Shown here piece after piece: positions 23,293 through 34,712 of a DNA stretch of 64,000 nt. The translations under genes and the position numbers were made by a program. Where the stretch lies: positions 31,017,063 through 31,081,062 of the forward strand of contig OY986437.1 of NCBI GenBank assembly GCA_963920525.1, written 5' to 3'. The notes under the pieces were generated by a model. It searched no databases. It was not told where the DNA came from and worked only from the letters and a program-made list of their open reading frames with translations. How positions within the stretch are numbered: the stretch's first letter is position 1; each line of letters starts with the position of its first letter. The DNA comes from Dichetophora obliterata (Eukaryota > Arthropoda > Insecta > Diptera > Sciomyzidae).

Positions 23293-24001
23293 ATGCCAGA
23301 ACCTAGCAGGTTATTGTATGGCAGTAATGAAAACCAGAAAACTTTAATTCAGGTCTTGTGTAGACAACATGTCAGTCTTAAGGTTGTTCATTTTAATGCA
23401 CGAAGCCTAAGCATGGCTAAGTTGGATTTTATAAAATATGTTTTTGAAGAGTCATCAGTTGATATCGTTTGTATTTCTGAAACGTGGCTGTCTAGTAATA
23501 TAAGCGATGCAATTTGTAGTGTAAATAGTTATAATGTTTTTAGAAATGACAGATCTGATAAAAAAGGTGGTGGAGTTGCTGTTTACTACAAATCATACCT
23601 AAATGCCAAAGTTCTGAGTAAATCAAGCGGTCCTGGAATTGAATATCTTACCATATGTGTTTCTGATAATAGCACTAAAATTGTAGTTTCTTGAGTGTAT
23701 AACCCCAATACATGTCATTCTGTAGATCCATTGCTCTCTGACTTGTCTAACTATATTCTTAATAATTACTTGATTTTAGTATGTAGTGATTTTAATATAA
23801 ATCTACTAAACAATGATTCTGTAAAGCATTCAATGTGTGACAAGATATCTTCAGTAGGTCTATCTGTGTCAATAATACTGTGCCCACTCGTTTCTCTAAT
23901 AATACAACCCCCAGTCTACTAGATTATTTTATTGTGTCAGACCTTTCGCCTGTTTCTCTGTTTGACCAAATATTTTTCATTTCTGATCACGACTTAACAT
24001 T
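23293..24001 (+). pseudogene. LINE A, endonuclease domain (5' part)
   Basis: Translates to an apurinic-type endonuclease of a Jockey/CR1-group non-LTR element. Visible motifs are VVHFNARSL, CISETWLSS (catalytic E), KKGGGVAVYYK, VCSDFNINLL and a terminal SDHDLTF catalytic D-H pair. There is an in-frame TGA at 23692-23694, probably replacing Trp, and a frameshift near 23870, after which the frame with LLDYFIVSDLSPVSLF continues to the SDHDLTF motif. A 26-codon frame at 23075-23155 upstream could be an ORF1 remnant but is not recognisable. The element is cut by an insertion from 24002 and resumes near 25345. Confidence 0.85.
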
Positions 24002-24452
24002 TGTAACATGACGTTACAATCATTACAAATACAATCCATTATTATCATTAAACTAATTTAAATAATTATTATATTATAACTTAAGCTATATAATTATCAT
24101 TATGTGACATTAAAAATACCATTCATTATTATCTTTAAACTAATTCAAATAATTGTTATATTATAAATTAAGCTATTTAATTATCATTATAACTACATTA
24201 AATTGCAGCTGTCGAACATACCGACACACAATACTTACTTATGACAAAATAACAGCGACAACAAATACCTTATTACTGCACCCGCCACTAAACCATACAT
24301 ACAGACACACGCTACATACACATTCATGACACCATAAAACAAACCGACGACACACAAACACACATACTTACTTATGACAAAATAACACAAAAGAGTAGCT
24401 TCAAATACACACGGCAAACATATAATTCCTAACCGGTTTTCACACCACATAA

Positions 24453-24463
24453 TATAAAAGGGC
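24453..24463 (+). promoter_or_regulatory. TATA-box-like promoter of the LTR-like insertion
   Basis: TATAAAAGGGC stands in the LTR-like block, followed within about 30-45 bp by an ACCAACCAAGTCAGCATTCC stretch that could hold a start site. This is the arrangement expected of a retroelement promoter. It is inferred from sequence only. Confidence 0.4.
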
Positions 24464-24720
24464 GGCACAAAACCAACCAAGTCAGCATTCCTTTTAGGTA
24501 AGCTCAAGGAGTTAGACTCCAGTTCTGTGCGCAGAACTCTGGAGCAAATTATCTCTGGTTCGCATCTACCAGAGTCGACACACTTTTTTGATTTTTTTTA
24601 GTGTCGTACTCTGGAGCGAATCACTGATGATTCGCATCTACCAGAGTCGGCACACTTTTATTTTTGCGTGCCTTCTTCCTCTGGAGCAAACCACTTCACG
24701 ACGTCATCGACGAACACTTA

Positions 24721-25136
24721 AGGCTGGATTACCCAAGCGTAAGGTAACGTAGCGCGACGTTGCCAATTGTCAAGCTAAAATCTGCTTAATGATAAATGTG
24801 TACAAGTCGTTACCGAAATCGTAACGTGGCGTGACGCAGCGTAGAAGTCTGTAGAAAATAGATTTCTACGCAACGTTACGATTTTTGACAGTTCGACAAG
24901 CGAAAAAATATGTTTAACTTTACATTTTTGTAAATTTTAATACTATATAAGAAAGGATGCAATCTTTTGTTGACGAGGAGAAGTAAATAAGCCAACTATA
25001 ATAAAATGAGTGCCCTGCACTACGGCGCCTGCACTACGTTGGATTACGATTTCAGTAATCGCTTATCCTCGAGGCAACGTCGCACTACGCTACATCCCGC
25101 TGCGCCACCTCACGTTACGCTTGGGTAATCAAGCCT
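24721..25136. mobile_element. Harbinger-like MITE nested in the LTR-like insertion
   Basis: The left end AGGCTGGATTACCCAAGCG and the right end, whose reverse complement is AGGCTTGATTACCCAAGCG, differ at one base. They are flanked by TTA on both sides (24718-24720 and 25137-25139). TTA target duplications are typical of PIF/Harbinger elements. The inner sequence repeats CGTAACGT and CGACGTTGCC motifs in both orientations. It has no coding capacity. Confidence 0.8.
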
Positions 25137-25344
25137 TTACTCCGACCCACACGACACTACACTACAATAAGTTAAATAAGTTGATATTAAGTCGAAGTTA
25201 TAAATAAAGAAATTGAATTTAACTGGAAAACTGCGCTGTTTTTCTTATTTTTGTAGAAGTTTGTGGTCCTTCCATTTCACCCTGGCACGGCTGAGCTGAC
25301 CTCAGCCAATAGAAAAAACCACCGTCACACCTTTTGCTCGTTAA

Positions 25345-25975
25345 ATGTAAATTTTTCTCGTGATGTAATTTCTACCTCGTTTTCGTATCGTGATTTTAAA
25401 AATATTAATTACTCGTCCTTGTTTTATGACTTGTCTATGACTTCACTCAATGATTGCTGGCATCTCAGCATAGTTGATGATAAACTTAATTCCCTTTTAA
25501 GCCCTGTCAAGTAGTTGTTTGAAAAGCATGTTCCATTACGAACAAATAGGTTAAAAAATGCATCATGTCCCTGGTTCTCTCAGGGTGTCCTAAATGCCAT
25601 AAAGAAATTAAATTTTTTACACAAGCTCTGGAAAATTAATCCATCTTCTACTACTTGGGAAGCGTACAGAATGGCCTGGAATAATGCCGTCCTTTTAACA
25701 AAACAATCTAAGTCTCGATACTTCTTTGCCAAATTAAATGTTTCCCTTCCAACTAAAAACCAGTGGAATAATATTAAGAGACTTGGAGTAAGTAAAAAGA
25801 CAGCCTCAGAGTGCCAAATTGATCCGGACTTGTTGAACAATTTTTTCATTGAAAACACTGTTCACTCGACCAATAACAATATTTCCCTTACAAATAACTA
25901 TGTTTTTTTTACATGCTATAACAATAGAGTTCAGCTACTACAGCTTTTTCGCACTTTCTCCACATAAGACTATCT
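25345..25975 (+). pseudogene. LINE A, linker between endonuclease and reverse transcriptase
   Basis: Resumes the LINE A protein after the LTR-like insertion: SLNVNFSRDVISTSFSYRDF, then LFEKHVPLRTNRLKNASCPW and the typical pre-RT spacer with WEAYRMAWNNAV. One in-frame TAG (25512-25514) interrupts it. It is cut by LINE B, inserted antisense, at about 25975. Confidence 0.8.
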
Positions 25976-27770
25976 TAAGAACCAACTTAATATCATTGAA
26001 ATATCTCAACGATATACATAGATAAAAGTGGTCCAAGACAATCCCAAGTGAGAAAAATTTACCCACCATAATATGGGTTGGGCTCAGGGACAACACAAGA
26101 CATAACAACTAACCATGCGTTAACATAGATCTAATCATACATTAGTTTTCAATCTATTTTTGAGTTGACCTTTCGATAAGTTAACATCAAAAAAGCTACA
26201 GTTGTTAACAAAGGTACTCATGCGATGTAAAGGAGCAGTAGCCATATAATTTGTGCTACTAATAGGTAAGTAAAATAAATTGTTAGCGTTTCTACTGCTT
26301 CTACGGTTAGTGTTAAAATTTATAAGAGTTAGGAGTTCCGGTGAATCGAAAACACCAGTTATGAGTTGGTGTAAGTAGACGATATCAGCAGACTTCCTTC
26401 TCTTATTTAAGGATTGCATTTTTAATAGTTTTAAACGATCCTCATAAGGAGGAAGATTTAAAGTGTCAGTTCCACTTAAGCCCCTTAGAGCAAACCGAAC
26501 AAAACGTTTTTGAATTCTTTCTATTCGTTCAACATGTACATTGTAACTTGGAGACCAAACTTGACTTGCATACTTCAAGTGAAGACGGACAATTGAATAA
26601 TACAGCGTTGTATTTGCAATCATACTATTAAATTCTTTGGCCCAGCGTTTTATAAAACCGAGCATAGAAGACGCTTTTTTACAAATGCTATCAATATGAA
26701 CGCTAAATGATAGCTTAGAATCCATGCATATATCAAGATCTTTGACAGAATCTACACGATTTTAAGCCGTATCTTTTATCTTATAATCAAAAATTAAATT
26801 ATTCCTCTTTCGCGAAATGGTCATAGTTTGGCATTTATCTGGATTAAGAAACATATTATTTTTAGAACACCAAACTTCAAAGTATTTTAAATCAGACTGA
26901 AGTAGAACTGATTTGTCTTTAGAATCTACTGTTCTGTATATTTTCATATCATCTGCATAAATGAGCAGATGAGAGTATTTGCTGATGTGGATTACATCAT
27001 TAATGGCTAAAATAAACAGAAGTCGACCAAGGTGGCTACCTTGAGGAACACCTGATGCAGCAATAAATTCAGCTGACAATACACCTCGAAATCGTATTTG
27101 ATAAGATCGCTCTGTCAGGTACGATTGAATCCAGCTTACAAAAAATTGTGGAAAACCCATTAACTTTAATTTAAATATAAATAATTTATGTGATAGTTTA
27201 TCAAATGCTTTACTAAAATCAGTGTAAATAACTACAATCAACCTGGTTACCAGAATAAACTGAATTTAAGCAGAATGTTGTAAAATCGAGGAGATTAGAC
27301 ACAGTGACAAATCCATGCTGACGAGTTGTTATGACCCTCCCACAATGAACCTTCACACGATCATACACGAGCCGCTCGAAAAGTTTTGGAATCGATGAGA
27401 GTTTAGCGATAGGCCTATAGTTGTTTACATCATTCCTACAACCTTTTTTATAAATAGGACTTATAAAAGATTTTTTCCAAAAAAGTGAAAAATTACATTC
27501 CCTAATTGATTTATTAAATAATATGGAGAGTGGTTGGCTTAGAACGGAACCACATTGCGTTAACACTGCGCCAGGAATTCCGTCAGGTCCAGCTTTAAAA
27601 TCTTCTTCGATCGCTCTAATATATTTTAAAATATCCTCAGAATTAAAAGATATAGGGTCCAACGATACCCTGGGTGTAGAGTTCATATATTCAAAATTAT
27701 CTTCATCAGGATTAAAATAGTCTGAACAGAATGACTCTTTAAAGAGAGTGGCAAATGTTAACCAATCTTT
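25976..27770 (-). pseudogene. LINE B, 5'-truncated reverse transcriptase, inserted antisense in LINE A
   Basis: On the minus strand, read from 27770 down: FKAGPDGIPGAVL, YKKGCRNDVNNYRPIAKL, then YTDFSKAFDKLSH, SGVPQGSHLGRLLF, the catalytic YADD in LLIYADDMKIYR, and a long C-terminal region (LGFIKRWAKEF, YASQVWSPSYNVHVERIERI). Damage seen is a frameshift near 27240 (between NQVD and TDFSKAF) and an in-frame TAA at about 26762-26764. The endonuclease half is absent. The 3' end near 25980-26030 lacks a long A-tail. It differs from LINE A in sequence and represents a separate Jockey/CR1-group family. Confidence 0.85.
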
Positions 27771-29625
27771 TGAATTTATCGCTGTCAGTGAGCTTGGTAT
27801 TGGAAAGTATATTATGCAGATAAAATCAAATGCAATTGGCGAACATGGTATTCCAATTAAGTTTATTAAATTAATACTACCACACATAATCTGTCCATTA
27901 ACGCATATTATTAATCACTGCCTTATATCTTCATCATTTCCGGCAATTTGGAAATCTGCAATTGTTTTACCTGTTGCTAAAAAGTTCTGTAGCCCTTCTG
28001 GGCCTAGTGATTTTAGGCCAATAAGCATATTGACCCCCCCCCCCTATCTAAAGTCTGCGAAAAAATAATGAGCCAACAAATAAATAATTTCCTAAAACAA
28101 AATAGCCTTCTGTCTCCATTTCAATCTGGTTTTCGAGCAGGGCATGGGTGTGCTTCAGCGGTTGTTAAAGTTATGGATGACCTACGGCCTGCATTTGATA
28201 CCGGTTATGTGTCATTACTCTGCTTATTAGATTTTTCGAAAGCATTTGACAAAGTTAGTCACCAATACTTATGCCAGAAACTCAGGACTCGCTTCGAGTT
28301 TAGTGAAAGTGCAGTGAATTTAATAGCAAGTTGCTTGTCAAATAGATTGCAAAGAACTCAAGTTGGACTTGCGTTCTCTAACCATAAATCTGTGTTAAGT
28401 GGTGTTCCACAAGGCTCAATTCTTGGCCCTCTTTTATTTTCTATTTTTATAAATGACGTATTTGCTGTTTGCAAACATTCTTCTGTGCATGCGTATGCGG
28501 ATGATATTCAAATCTCTCTATCATGTAGTACTGACCTTCTAGATAACCTCTGCCACAGACTTAATGAGGATTTAAGAAGCATTCATCAATGGGCTTTTAG
28601 TAATGGACTACAATTAAATTCTGCCAAGTCATATGTACTACCTTTTTGTAAAAACAAACATTACCTAGATAAAATTATTGACCTCTACATTGGTACAAAT
28701 AAGCTTTGTGTCGTATCGAAAATCGTAAATCTTGGTTTTTGTATGAATTTGTCCCTATCATGTATTGATCATATAAATAGTGCTGTCCGTAAAGTTTATT
28801 ATATCCTTCAAAATTTAAGAATGTCTGCAAAAATTTGTACTATTGATCTTAAGCGAATGCTAGTGAGGCAACTAGTTTTACCAATTATTACTTATTCGGA
28901 AGTAGTTTACAGTAGACTCGACTCGTCTTCTCAACTAAAACTAAATATTACTTATAACTATGCTATGCGTTTTGTTTTTGGCTTAAAATAATTTGACCGC
29001 CTCTCAACTTTCAGAAATGCAATACTTGGGTGCAACTTGATTGACTATCTTAATGCTAGAAACTGCATCTTTCTCCATAAAATTATACATAAAAAAACAC
29101 CACATTATCGTTATGAAAATTTCAGCCTTTTTAGAAAATTCAGCATTACAGCCTTGCTAGAAGATGTAACGTTCTTATAGTTCCTAGGCATAGCTCACTT
29201 AATACCTCCAATCTGTTCTTCATTAATGCCGTAAGACTATGGAATGCTCTACCACGTAGCATAAGAGAAATAACTCAGGCGGAAAAATTTAGGCAATCTA
29301 TTATGGCTCACTTTTTTACTCCTTAAATTCTGTTTCTTTCCTTGTTTTCTTCTTCAATATTTCCTTTTTTATGTTTAATTTTTAATATTTTAAGATTTTT
29401 TAACAACTAATTAATTTGATAAATTTGTTTTTTTTTAAACAATTATTTAATTTTGTTTAATTCTAATGTTTATTAACTTGTTGTTATATCCAAATATATA
29501 TATATAAATAATGTTGTTAATTTATACTTATATGTTGTACTGTAAAAGAACTAAGTTCTTATTTGTACTAATGCTATATGAAATAAATAAATAAAATAAA
29601 ATCAAATAAAATAAATGTCATTAAG
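27771..29625 (+). pseudogene. LINE A, reverse transcriptase and 3' end
   Basis: Continues LINE A after LINE B: IKSNAIGEHGIPIKFIK, FRPISIL, a run of 13-14 C at about 28031-28044 that shifts the frame, then LSKVCEKI, SGFRAGHGCASA, LLDFSKAFDKVSH, LSGVPQGSILGPLLFS, the catalytic HAYADDIQ and the thumb region to FVFGLK, where TAA (28989-28991) ends the frame. The family frame continues beyond (FDRLSTFRNAILGCNLIDYL) to about 29180. The 3' UTR ends in an AAATAAATAAAATAAA-type tail at about 29580-29625 in place of poly(A). The RT core from 28068 to 28991 is uninterrupted, so the copy is relatively young. Confidence 0.85.
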
Positions 29626-29759
29626 CTTAAAACATACACCACAAAAAAATAATAATTGATCATAAAATCGTTTAATAACAAATATTTTAAATTTTGAACG
29701 TTTAACTCTATCTATCGTGACCTACCGGACTATTACAAGACTTGACCTATAGACTGAAC

Positions 29760-30862
29760 TATGATTTGACCTCGCTGAATAATTGGGCTAGTACAAACTT
29801 GATTTTTATTGATTTAAGAGATGGTTTAAGGGACTACACCTGAAATCTAAAGTCCTTCCCATTGCTAGGAGTGACTCATGCTTCATTGATATCCCTCCCC
29901 TGTTGAGTGGAGCTCAGCAACTTGAATTTGCGTTTAAAGCAAAAAATCTAGGATTCATAATCAAATCTTACCTGACTTGTATAAATCTCATAAACAACAC
30001 TATACGAAAAATATACGGACTTTACGTTACTTACGCACTTCTTCAAATTTCAAACTTCTTGAAACTCGACGCAGACTAATAGTTCAATTAATAGTGCCCT
30101 ATATTACATTTTTTGACGTCGTAAATAATCAGCTTGATTCAAACTCACAGCATAAACTTCTTATGACATTTAATAACGTGGCTAGGTATGTATATGGAGT
30201 CAACCGATATGGTCACATTTCATTAAGAAGTAAAGATATTCTTGGCTGTGGTTTATTTCAATATTTAAGCCTTTAGAACACAATATTTTTACACAAAATT
30301 ATCCATACCCATAGCCCAGAATATATTTTTGTAAAACTCAAATTTTTTCAGTCTGAACGGTCAACTTACCTAATTGTTCCTCGACATAACTACCATACAA
30401 AAGTAGCAGATTCTTCTTCTTTATTAGCACCATTAGAATTTGAAACGCACTACTTAACTCTCTTAAGCAAATAATCTCTCGAACCAGCTTCAAACATGCC
30501 ATTTTCAATTATTACAAAACTTTAAATCAATAAACCATAATTCTATTTTATGCTATTTTTCTAATCTCATCTATGCTTTAATCTTAGCTAATTCTCTCTA
30601 TAAAATTTACTTTTTTTTAATTGCCTTTTGTATTACTTGATAGTCAATAAGATCCTTAATTGTAATCAAATATTTATTTTTAATGTTTCATGTTGTATTT
30701 TTACATTTTTGCGTTTCCTTTAAAATTTTATTGTTAATTGAAATATTTTTTATGTAATGTTAGTTTTAAGTTCTTTTTATAAACTCAATGCTCATGTTTA
30801 ATGTAGTACTATAAAAGACTTAATCTTAATGTGCATCATAATAAATAATAATAATAATAATA
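29760..30862 (+). pseudogene. LINE C, 3' fragment related to LINE A
   Basis: Translated pieces match the C-terminal part of LINE A: SDSCFIDIPPLLSGAQQLEF (about 29865-29940), INNTIRKIYG, then RRRLIVQLIVPYITFFDVV, LDSNSQHKLLMTFNNVARYV and IFLHKIIHTHSPEYIFVKL. Stops and frameshifts separate them. It ends in (AAT)n at about 30840-30862, which fits a LINE 3' tail. It sits head-to-tail behind LINE A and is 5' truncated in the RT. Confidence 0.75.
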
Positions 30863-31580
30863 TCTTTATTAAATTTATATAAAAATTCATCAAAATAAAA
30901 ATACAACATTGATCTCCATTTTTCCATCCATTTATTTTTATTTATTTCTCTTTAGTCGGTATTATATTGATCAACCATTAACTATCGTACACATATTTTA
31001 AAACCTTACTCCACATAGTGCCTGGCCAGACCCCTACACTTACATGCATTTTTATGGGAATTAGAGTTGCATGCCGCCTAATTTTGAGCTGAAGTTGATA
31101 AATGTTTTTAGTTTCTTACCTTTCTATATTTGTTTTTGCCATAAATCACCTGTGTGAGAAAAAATATACAGTTGCAAAAAAAATCAATATTTTTATACGT
31201 TTATTTGTGTCGTTTATTATGAGCCAAAACAAAGTTTTTTTAAATAAAATAAATATAATGCTAATGCATAATACAAAGAACTACAAATAAAGTATTCCCG
31301 GCGAAAATAACAACATTTACTGCGCACCTCGTCATTGGTGCTCGCCAAATGTGACACTTGATGAATACTTTCAAAAGAAAATGTCAAAAAAAAACAAACA
31401 TAGCAAAACAAAAACGAACAAACAGTCAAAATTCTGTCAAGCACATCAAGCAACGTAGCCGCTTTTTGTGTAAATCGGTAAAAAGGGGAAAAAACACTTT
31501 TACAAAATATGCAGTACTGTTTCACAAACAGTACTAAAAAATATGTTTACTTTATTTTGGACATGTGCTTTATTTAACAA
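30863..31580. other. Intergenic stretch, nothing recognised
   Basis: AT-rich DNA with a short direct pairing to neighbouring repeats only. No frames above chance and no inverted repeat of note. Confidence 0.45.
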
Positions 31581-31581
31581 T

Positions 31582-32490
31582 TAGGGTTTTCACAAGCTGT
31601 CGTATTGTTGTATTGTCGTATTTTTTCACAACAGTTGTAAATTTTTGTTGTTGCCTTCCATATAAAGCAAATTAACGACAATACAATAGCGTTTGATATG
31701 TATACAGTTTGTCGTATTTCACCAGTGCTGTTCTTTCTTGTTACGAATTTGTTATTACCGTGTACATTTCATAAGTATCTTTCAATAAATATATAAGTTC
31801 AATAAGTATTTCAATAAGTATATAAGTATTTCATCACTACCATAACAGCTTTTTTTTTATTTTGCGAGGCAAAAATGTTTGGAGAGGAAATTTAATTTCT
31901 TTAAAGTTTTGACGTAGCTTTCTGATTCATAACAAGATCAAGTTTGTGCTTTTCGCTCAAAGCTCTTATTAAGTCTGTCCCCGTACTTTTGTAGCAAAAA
32001 CTGGCAAGTTACAAAATTTTAGAGAGGAAGCAAAAAAATTATTCCGAGCAGTAAAAGTTGCAAAAGTACTGGAACGCTTTTTAGTAAAAATTTGCAACTT
32101 TTAATCAAACGTCAAGAACATATGTTGTAAATTTGACCAAAAATTCTTTTAAGATTTCGAATATTTTTTTTCAAGGAGGGAAATGTTTTACTCTCTGATT
32201 ATCACTCTCTTTTGCAAGCTTTTGGTGTGCAGGAACGGAAATTTGTAAAAAGTAGTGAAAGTTTTCGCAAACTAGCAGGTACGGGAAAATCCCTATTATT
32301 TCATTATTTTCGTTTTGCTTTGGCATTTAAAAAAATTTATTTTCTTCAATCATCTGTCTGTTTCTTCAGTCAGCTATATTCATACGACATACAACAAAAA
32401 AAAACCCTTAGGGTATGTTCACAGTTGTTGTATTTTTTTATTGAAAAAGCAATACGACATACAACAATACGGCAGCTTGTGAAAACCCTA
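31582..32490. mobile_element. ~0.9-kb inverted-repeat element
   Basis: The left end TAGGGTTTTCACAAGCTG is matched in reverse complement at the right end with one mismatch in that core. Similarity extends inward through CGTATTGTTGTAT for about 40 bp. A second inner occurrence of the CGACATACAACA motif lies at 32385-32396. The interior has only chance frames (for example 32212-32568). No clean target duplication is visible. The termini suggest a non-autonomous DNA transposon of unknown superfamily. Confidence 0.7.
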
Positions 32491-33830
32491 AATATTTATT
32501 TCATTTCAGTAAAACAAGTTTTCATAAGAAAATTTAGGCATTTTAAAATATTTACACCCTATGAATAAATTGTGACTACGTTGTAACCAATGAGCACCTT
32601 GCACGTCACAGCAAAGCAAGGCCCCAACAGTAATAATAACAATAAAGATTTTTTTTTTAAATTTTTGAATGCATAGTTCGAAAGCCTATAATATTTTAGG
32701 AGGGTAAACGGAAGCATTCGATATCTTAATTAAAAGTATGTTAAATTAAAGCTCAAAATCGAAATATGCCTGGATAGAACCACTTCTTTTCGAAAAAAAA
32801 AATATAATCAAAAATTGGTTTTAAGTTTGATTGCAAAAATAAAAAATTAATATAAAAATTTTCAATTAGAAAAAAAAAATTTAAGAGTTTTTAATATCAT
32901 TTTTTTATTGATAGTCATTAATCTATATTTTTTTTATTTATTTTGATTTAAAAAAAAAAATACTCAAAGAATGACTTTTAGTTTGATAGCAGAAATAAGA
33001 AATAAAAATTTAAAAGAAAACATTTGATAGATCAATGTTTTTTTTTATTTTTGATCAAAAAAGAGCAACACATTTGGTTGTACTCACTTCAAGTAAAGTT
33101 TGAGTAATAAAGAGCAATTTTTTTATCTGTCAAAATGAAAAAACGGAAACAACTTCAAGCAAGTTTTAAGCACAACAGCTGTTTTTTGACAATAAAATTA
33201 AATAAAAAATTGGCTGGTTGGTTTAATAAAAGAAAATGGAAAATACAAAGAAGGTGAGAGTGAGTTGCTCTCCAGGAACTTTTGGCAAATAAGCGATGGT
33301 AAGTAAGTAAAGAATAAAAAGAAAGTGTTGCGTGTCTACAGTACAGAAGTGAAACTTCTTAAAATTAAGAATATGAGAGATTTTTGCGAAAGAGACAGAG
33401 AGAAAGAGAGAAAGAGCATTTCAAAAGAAATACAATACAAAATTTGCATACAAAATATTATGCTTATTTAATATTTACACTGTCATAGGTTGGTGCTTCA
33501 ATATGTAATACTTGATGATATACCCGGTGTTACTCGAGAGTCACTTATATAAACATTTTAACATACACTTCTCGATTAAATGTTTTTTAAAATCGGGAAT
33601 AATGAAAAACATGTTGAATTTTATTTGAATTTTATTTTATTTAATTGCAAAAAATAAGTAGATCACTATAAAGAAGATTTTATAAAATCCAAAATAATCG
33701 TAATTACTTTAGACACACAACTGCATTCTTAGAGATAAATGGGGACGTTCAAACTATATAGAGAATTCTAACACAAAACTAAGTTTTATTAATAGTCTGG
33801 TATGAAAAAATTGATTTTTAGCCATAACTT
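32491..33830. other. AT-rich intergenic stretch
   Basis: Dominated by A- and T-tracts (32650-33050). A purine-rich stretch with GAGAGAAAGAG lies near 33395-33415. No gene or bounded repeat seen. Confidence 0.5.
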
Positions 33831-33849
33831 TTGATTGGAAAGAGATATT

Positions 33850-34400
33850 GGGGTAATTTTTTCACATAAATTATTTTTGAGACTTGACTTTTTTGTAAAA
33901 AATATAAAAACAACATTTTGGAAAAATAAAATTTCGCGAAAAAAATCAAAGGACCCTTGTTGTTTTGATGACATAAACAGTAAAATAATTTTTGCACTTA
34001 GCTGGAAGAATTTTTGCAAATAAATGCTATGTCATATAAAAGGTAGCCAGATGTGCAATTTTTAATTGATTTCATTTTTACAACAACAACAATTTTTGAG
34101 TCATTTTTTGAGTAAAAAGTCAATATTTTGGACCTTTTTTGGCATACTCATAAAACATATATACACTGACTTAACGGTACAGTTCAACCTATTTTTGTGA
34201 AGTTATTTTATTGAACTTTTGAACAAAAAAAAAATTGAATGAAATATATTAATGGACAACGGAGATATTTGCATCGAAAACCAAACTTTGATTTTCATGT
34301 CGTTTTTTCTCCTTAGGTAACGATGTTTTATGAAAAAGTCGTTGTACTGAAAATTTCTCCAATTTTGAAGATATGTGAGTGTTTTTGATGTCAAAATAAT
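33850..34400. repeat. Dispersed ~520-bp repeat, copy 2
   Basis: Same ordered motifs as 19790-20310, including ATATTTGCATCGAAAAC and AACGATGTTTTATGAAAAAG. It is followed by a ~280-bp segment with GGGGCGTGGC, GTTGAGCCGATT and an (ACAA)n run (about 34595-34615), which may belong to the same or a neighbouring repeat. Confidence 0.65.
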
Positions 34401-34712
34401 AAAAAATTTTTAAAATTAAATATACAAAAGTCTCCGATACTAAAAAGTTTTATAATAACAAAATTACCGTTAGTTGAAAAATTTCAGAGGGGCGTGGCAA
34501 AAACCAAGTATATAACATTTTAAGTTGAGATAAACTTAATATGTGTACCTTGTTTGAGCGAAATCCGTTGAGCCGATTAGATTTGTATAAAGCCCAAACA
34601 AACAAACAAACAAACAGAAAATGAGTTTTATTACTATAATATGTAAGAGATAACTTATATATGAGATAAATGTCTGTGATTCGCAAGTTTTGATGTGGAA
34701 AATTTGCATCTA

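Larger units (their letters stand above)
24002..25344 (+). mobile_element. LTR-like insertion inside LINE A
   Basis: This block separates the endonuclease C-terminus of LINE A (ending near 24001) from its continuation (from about 25345). It starts TGTAACATGACG (counting from 24000), contains an ~89-bp AT-rich tandem duplication (24030-24205) and a TATAAAAGGGCGG promoter-like box at about 24450, and has a downstream AATAAA near 25203. Possible TTTG direct repeats flank it. The segment TGGTCCTTCCA near 25265 recalls the post-LTR region of BEL/Pao elements, from memory only. I infer a solo LTR or truncated LTR element; the family is uncertain. Confidence 0.5.
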
